Made by a program: the position numbers and the translations under genes. Positions 60,761 through 64,000 of a DNA stretch of 64,000 nucleotides are shown piece after piece (the stretch's first letter is position 1; each line of letters begins with the position of its first letter). Where the stretch lies: NCBI GenBank assembly GCA_035380245.1, contig DAOSXA010000002.1:992001-1056000 (forward strand), given 5' to 3'. Source of the stretch: Candidatus Zixiibacteriota bacterium (GTDB taxonomy: Bacteria; Zixibacteria; MSB-5A5; GN15; FEB-12). The notes under the pieces were generated by a model. It did not search any database. It was not told the DNA's origin and worked only from the letters and a program-made list of their open reading frames with translations.

Positions 60761-62068
60761 ATGCATAACAGACTTATACTGGCGGTCGTGCTGATGGCAA
60801 TTCTGGCGAGCGGTTGTACGCCGAGTTTCTATGCTCAGGGCCGCAAACACATAGAGCAGGGACGCTACGACGATGCGATCGACGCCTTATACGCGGAGAT
60901 TGCCTCCCACCCGCAAAGAGCCGACGCGTGGCGCGAGTTGGGCGTAGCCTTCTACGAAAAAGGCAATTTCGAAAAAGCCCAGGATGCCCTGCAGCAGGCC
61001 GCGGCCATCTCCCCCGATGCCCGCACGCAGCTCTTCATGGGGCTGATCGCCGAAAAACAGGGGCAGTTCGACGGCGCTATTCGCGCCTACACCGGGGCCC
61101 TCGCCCTCCAGTCCAAAGGCTCCACCGCCCGCCAGGTGCGAGCCCATCTGGACCAACTGGTTGCCCGTCAAATCGAGCGTGAGGCTTCCGAGGCAATTGC
61201 CGCCGAGGCGGAAATAAACGTAGACACCATTCCGAGACAAACAATCGCCGTAGCTAATTTCGATGGCTCCTATCTGCCGCCGGAACTGGCTCCGATTGCC
61301 CGAGGCCTGGCTGAGTTTACCGCCATCGACCTGGCCAAGGTCAACCAGCTTACCGTGCTCGACCGCATGAAGCTGGATATGATTCTCAAGGAACTCCAAC
61401 TAGGACAGTCCGGTGTGGTCGATCCGACCACCGCCCCGCGTGTCGGTCGACTCATGGGTACGGCCCGGATCGTTACCGGATCGGCTCTTTCGGTCGGCGA
61501 CGACGGCCTCAAGCTTGACGGCGCAATCGTCAGCACGATCGACAGCACATCCACCCGCACCGCCGGTATCGAGGGGAACCTCGAACAGTTCTTTGACCTG
61601 GAGAAAAAATTCGTTTTCTCGATCATTGACAACCTTGGCATCACCTTGACACCCGAAGAACGTGATGCGATTTCGGAAGTCCCGACTGAGGATTATCTGG
61701 CGTTCCTGGCTTATTGCCGGGGGCTGGACTACGAGTCCCGAGGCATGCGTCAGGCGGCGCAGCAGGAATTCCAGCAGGCTAAGGAGATCGATAATAACTT
61801 CGACCTGGCCGAATTCGAACTCAATTCAGTAACTCTCGGCGGCACTTCCTACGGAGAGTCGTTCGTACAACTCGAGAACACTGTTTTAGGCGATTTGACC
61901 ACCGGCGTGACATCACCAGGCCTGACCCTCGACTCCCGACTGAGCAATATCGTGATCAACAGCGGGAACCTCCCGTTCAACCTTCCGAGCGGTTCTTCAA
62001 CGGTATTGCAGCCGCCGTATACGATGACCGTTCGGATCTATATAAGGGGGAACCTCGATGCGATGTAA
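60761..62068 (+). CDS. CsgG-domain lipoprotein with N-terminal TPRs
   Basis: 435 aa. Lipobox LASGC near residue 20, so a lipoprotein. TPR repeats (about 30-135; GRYDDAIDALYAEIASHPQRADAWRELG, EKAQDALQQAAAISPDA) precede a CsgG-like domain (about 165-290; QTIAVANFDGSYLPPELAPIARGLAEFTAID ... VLDRMKLDMILKELQLGQSGVVDP). A further helical repeat and a beta C-terminus follow. The RDxxDxILKELxLxxSGxVDP core is shared with the preceding protein. The last 11 bp overlap the barrel gene. Confidence 0.88.
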   Translation: MHNRLILAVVLMAILASGCTPSFYAQGRKHIEQGRYDDAIDALYAEIASHPQRADAWRELGVAFYEKGNFEKAQDALQQAAAISPDARTQLFMGLIAEKQGQFDGAIRAYTGALALQSKGSTARQVRAHLDQLVARQIEREASEAIAAEAEINVDTIPRQTIAVANFDGSYLPPELAPIARGLAEFTAIDLAKVNQLTVLDRMKLDMILKELQLGQSGVVDPTTAPRVGRLMGTARIVTGSALSVGDDGLKLDGAIVSTIDSTSTRTAGIEGNLEQFFDLEKKFVFSIIDNLGITLTPEERDAISEVPTEDYLAFLAYCRGLDYESRGMRQAAQQEFQQAKEIDNNFDLAEFELNSVTLGGTSYGESFVQLENTVLGDLTTGVTSPGLTLDSRLSNIVINSGNLPFNLPSGSSTVLQPPYTMTVRIYIRGNLDAM

Positions 62069-63164
62069 AATTCTATTAGTCGCAACGCTGTTGCTGTTGG
62101 TTCCCACGGCAGGCAACGTCACCGCCCAAATCATCTACGGCCAGCCCGTATCGGGCGGCATCGGCTTCACCTACAGCAGTTGGAGCCTGGACCAGGACGG
62201 TGAGACCACCGACCTGACCCAATTCGCCACCCCGTTGCAGGGCTTTGTACCGCTCGCCGACAATTTCGAAGCGATGCTCTACATCGACAACTCCAGCAAC
62301 AAGCTGGAAACGGGCGGCGTGGAATCGAAACTCAACGGCCTTGGCGATGTGAGATTGCAGGTCAGTCATTCTTTTTCGGAAGACCGTTTCGTTTTTGGTT
62401 TAGGCCTCAACCTGCCGACCGGCAAGAAGAAGCTGACCACCGATGAGGAAGTCATCGTACTAACCGCCCTTTCGCAGAGTTACTTCACCGTACCGATGCG
62501 ACGCTTCGGGCAAGGTTTGGGCATCACGGCCACTCTTGGCGCAGCGACGCTTCTCGGTGAATGGCGCTGCGGTGTCGGTGCCAGCTATCAATACACCGGC
62601 AAATACGATCCTTACGAAGGCGTGACCGATTACAATCCCGGCGATGTCTTCACCGTTAATGTCGGGTTCGATCGCACTTTCGACAAAATCACGACCTCCG
62701 CGGATGTCATCTTTTCATCGTATGCCGCCGATCAGCTTGAGGACGAAGATGTCTTCAAACAATCAACCCAGGTCAGCATTACCGGCGGGATCGAATACGC
62801 CGCCGAGAAGTATCGACTGGGTGGCACGCTTAGCTATCTGGCCCGGGGACGCAACGACCTGTACACCGGCGAGGACTCCGAGTTGAAGATCTACGGCGAT
62901 GAGTTTCGCATTGCCGGTCAGATGCTCTACCTGGCAAGCGAACGAATAATGATCGGTCCTATGATCGACTTCCGCTCCATCGCCGAGAACGATCTCGGCT
63001 ACGGCAGTTCCTCGATTTTAGGTTTCGGAGCTCTGTTCTCGGCCGGGCTGTCGGATCAGTTTAACCTTAACTCCGGGCTGAAGTATTTCACCGGAAGCAC
63101 CGACGGAGGCGATATCGACCTCAGCGGACTTCAGTTGAGCTTCGGACTCTCGGCCAGCATGTAA
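62058..63164 (+). CDS. Outer-membrane beta-barrel protein
   Basis: 368 aa with a signal peptide (about 1-24). The rest alternates amphipathic strands and Gly/Asp/Asn turns (FVFGLGLNLPTGKKKL, GLGITATLGAATLLGEWRCGVGASYQYTGKYDPY, FSAGLSDQFNLNSGLKYF) and ends with a C-terminal strand LSFGLSASM. It resembles the transporter-like porin folds (FadL or phenol-degradation type) in style only. Its start overlaps the CsgG lipoprotein end, so the two are probably co-translated and act together at the outer membrane. Confidence 0.8.
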   Translation: MRCKILLVATLLLLVPTAGNVTAQIIYGQPVSGGIGFTYSSWSLDQDGETTDLTQFATPLQGFVPLADNFEAMLYIDNSSNKLETGGVESKLNGLGDVRLQVSHSFSEDRFVFGLGLNLPTGKKKLTTDEEVIVLTALSQSYFTVPMRRFGQGLGITATLGAATLLGEWRCGVGASYQYTGKYDPYEGVTDYNPGDVFTVNVGFDRTFDKITTSADVIFSSYAADQLEDEDVFKQSTQVSITGGIEYAAEKYRLGGTLSYLARGRNDLYTGEDSELKIYGDEFRIAGQMLYLASERIMIGPMIDFRSIAENDLGYGSSSILGFGALFSAGLSDQFNLNSGLKYFTGSTDGGDIDLSGLQLSFGLSASM

Positions 63165-63177
63165 GGAGGTAATGCAG

Positions 63178-64000
63178 ATGAAAAAGTTATATATCCTGCC
63201 GCTCCTGACCATGCTGGCCCTGTCGGCCCTGGTCGGGTGTTCCTCGAATCCCTCTTCCAACACCGAACCTGATGTCGTGGCTATTCAGCTCAACGTCACC
63301 TCGGCGGAACAGGCGGAGGCAATCACTTCATACCGCATCGTTGTGACCGGACCGGACATGGACTCGGTCATTGCGCCGTTGTACCGAAACGGCCAATACC
63401 TTGAAGGCTATGTCGACGTACCGGTTGGACTCAATCGCCGCTTCGCCGTTCAGGCACTGGATGAAAACGGCGAGGTTGTACTCGAAGGCGTGACGATCAT
63501 GTCCGTCTCAATCGGCGTTCAGCTTCAAATCACGATCGCGGTCTATCCCTCGGTGCCGTCAATAAGACTTCTTCCCTCGGAGTCAACGGTTTCGTCCGGA
63601 TCGACTCTTTACCTGCAGGTAAGAGTCGACCAATTGCCGGGGCTGTTCGGACTGGCCGGACGGATTTATTGGGACGGTTCCTTCGTTGAAGTGGACAGCG
63701 CCTATCTCTCGTCAACTAATACGGACTTGCTGCTGTTCTGGACGTCGGTTCCGGAGGAAGGCTATTTCGCCTTCTCTGTGAGCAATGAAGGCACCGACGC
63801 TATGACACCAATCGTTGATGACTCCGGCGACGGCAATCTGGTAACACTTGTCCTCAGCACTTATGCCTCCGATCCAGAGGTGGACACCGCTTTGCTGGCG
63901 ATCGCACCGACCGCTGTCACCTGGGTCGAGGGGGCAACGGAGATCCCGCTCGAAGAAATCGCAACTGATACCGCCATGGTGATTGTCGACCGCACTCTTC
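63178..64000 (+). CDS. Lipoprotein with cohesin-like domain, cut by window edge
   Basis: At least 274 aa, open at the right edge. Signal with lipobox ALVGCSS (Cys near residue 21). Residues about 30-120 form a beta-sandwich of unknown type. The segment from about 125 (LPSESTVSSGSTLYLQVRVDQLPGLFGLAGRIYWDGSFVEV ... FSVSNEGTDAMTPIVDDSGDGNLVTLVLST) resembles the cohesin fold seen in surface lipoproteins. AAGGAGGT at 63163-63170 favours the ATG at 63178 over the one at 63172. It is the fourth gene of the envelope operon. Confidence 0.8.
   Translation, partial: MKKLYILPLLTMLALSALVGCSSNPSSNTEPDVVAIQLNVTSAEQAEAITSYRIVVTGPDMDSVIAPLYRNGQYLEGYVDVPVGLNRRFAVQALDENGEVVLEGVTIMSVSIGVQLQITIAVYPSVPSIRLLPSESTVSSGSTLYLQVRVDQLPGLFGLAGRIYWDGSFVEVDSAYLSSTNTDLLLFWTSVPEEGYFAFSVSNEGTDAMTPIVDDSGDGNLVTLVLSTYASDPEVDTALLAIAPTAVTWVEGATEIPLEEIATDTAMVIVDRTL

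Noticed and set aside
1..64000. CRISPR arrays, insertion sequences, phage genes, rRNA
   Set aside because: No regularly spaced repeats, transposase or integrase motifs, structural phage genes or rRNA sequences were seen on either strand.

Overview
The window is a chromosomal stretch from a Gram-negative bacterium. It encodes signal-peptide beta-barrel proteins, lipobox lipoproteins, CsgG-like proteins and an MscS channel. Gene style suggests the FCB superphylum or a neighbouring candidate phylum such as Zixibacteria: many PEGA/TPR Ser/Thr kinases, several multi-domain histidine kinases, amidohydrolase pseudoenzymes and moderate GC. That placement is inference only. An [FeFe] hydrogenase operon with its maturases points to an anaerobic, H2-producing or H2-sensing metabolism. 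I saw no phage, IS element, CRISPR array or rRNA. One tRNA is present.

Layout. 1-5.0 kb: valS (cut by the left edge), divergent mazG, a structured intergenic element and an outer-membrane barrel. 5.0-8.2 kb: a minus-strand polyamine operon (PuuR-like regulator, speD, ornithine decarboxylase, speE) with a strong promoter and a pair of candidate operators. 8.3-12.6 kb: dihydrolipoyl dehydrogenase with an apparent AUC start, a candidate sigma-54-driven small RNA, a threonine/serine dehydratase, two small membrane proteins and a tRNA with anticodon CAU.

12.9-29.7 kb: the centrepiece, a 13-gene minus-strand operon. In transcription order it is hydC, hydB (fused to a GltD/NfnB-type flavoprotein), hydA, response regulator, GAF histidine kinase, hydG, small unknown gene, hydF, hydE, dCache histidine kinase, CBS protein, a receiver domain fused to an SLC13/DASS transporter, and another response regulator. 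A canonical terminator closes it at 12.82 kb. Upstream lies a divergent histidine kinase/NtrC pair (30.1-33.0 kb). Both directions carry good sigma-54 -24/-12 promoters with one palindrome midway between them, so the NtrC protein probably controls the hydrogenase operon and its own operon. The operon appears to link H2/NAD(P)H/ferredoxin electron flow to a phosphorelay that could gate an anion transporter directly.

33.1-38.9 kb: an active/inactive amidohydrolase tandem, an inactive paralogue and a sodium:amino-acid symporter. 39.1-42.9 kb: a giant hybrid kinase with an extracytoplasmic beta-helix and a solute-binding domain. 42.9-51.4 kb: an OmpR-family two-component system divergent from a PDZ / NEW3 / ABC-2 transporter operon. 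Four half-sites at exact 10-bp spacing lie between them. 51.5-59.6 kb: a TPR Ser/Thr kinase coupled to an FHA-GAF-PP2C phosphatase, an MscS-type channel, a small conserved-looking protein and a PEGA Ser/Thr kinase. 59.7-64 kb: an envelope operon of two CsgG/TPR proteins, a barrel and a lipoprotein cut by the right edge.

Several genes (mazG, the DUF116 gene, the PEGA kinase) have promoter-like sequences so close to the start codon that their mRNAs may be leaderless.
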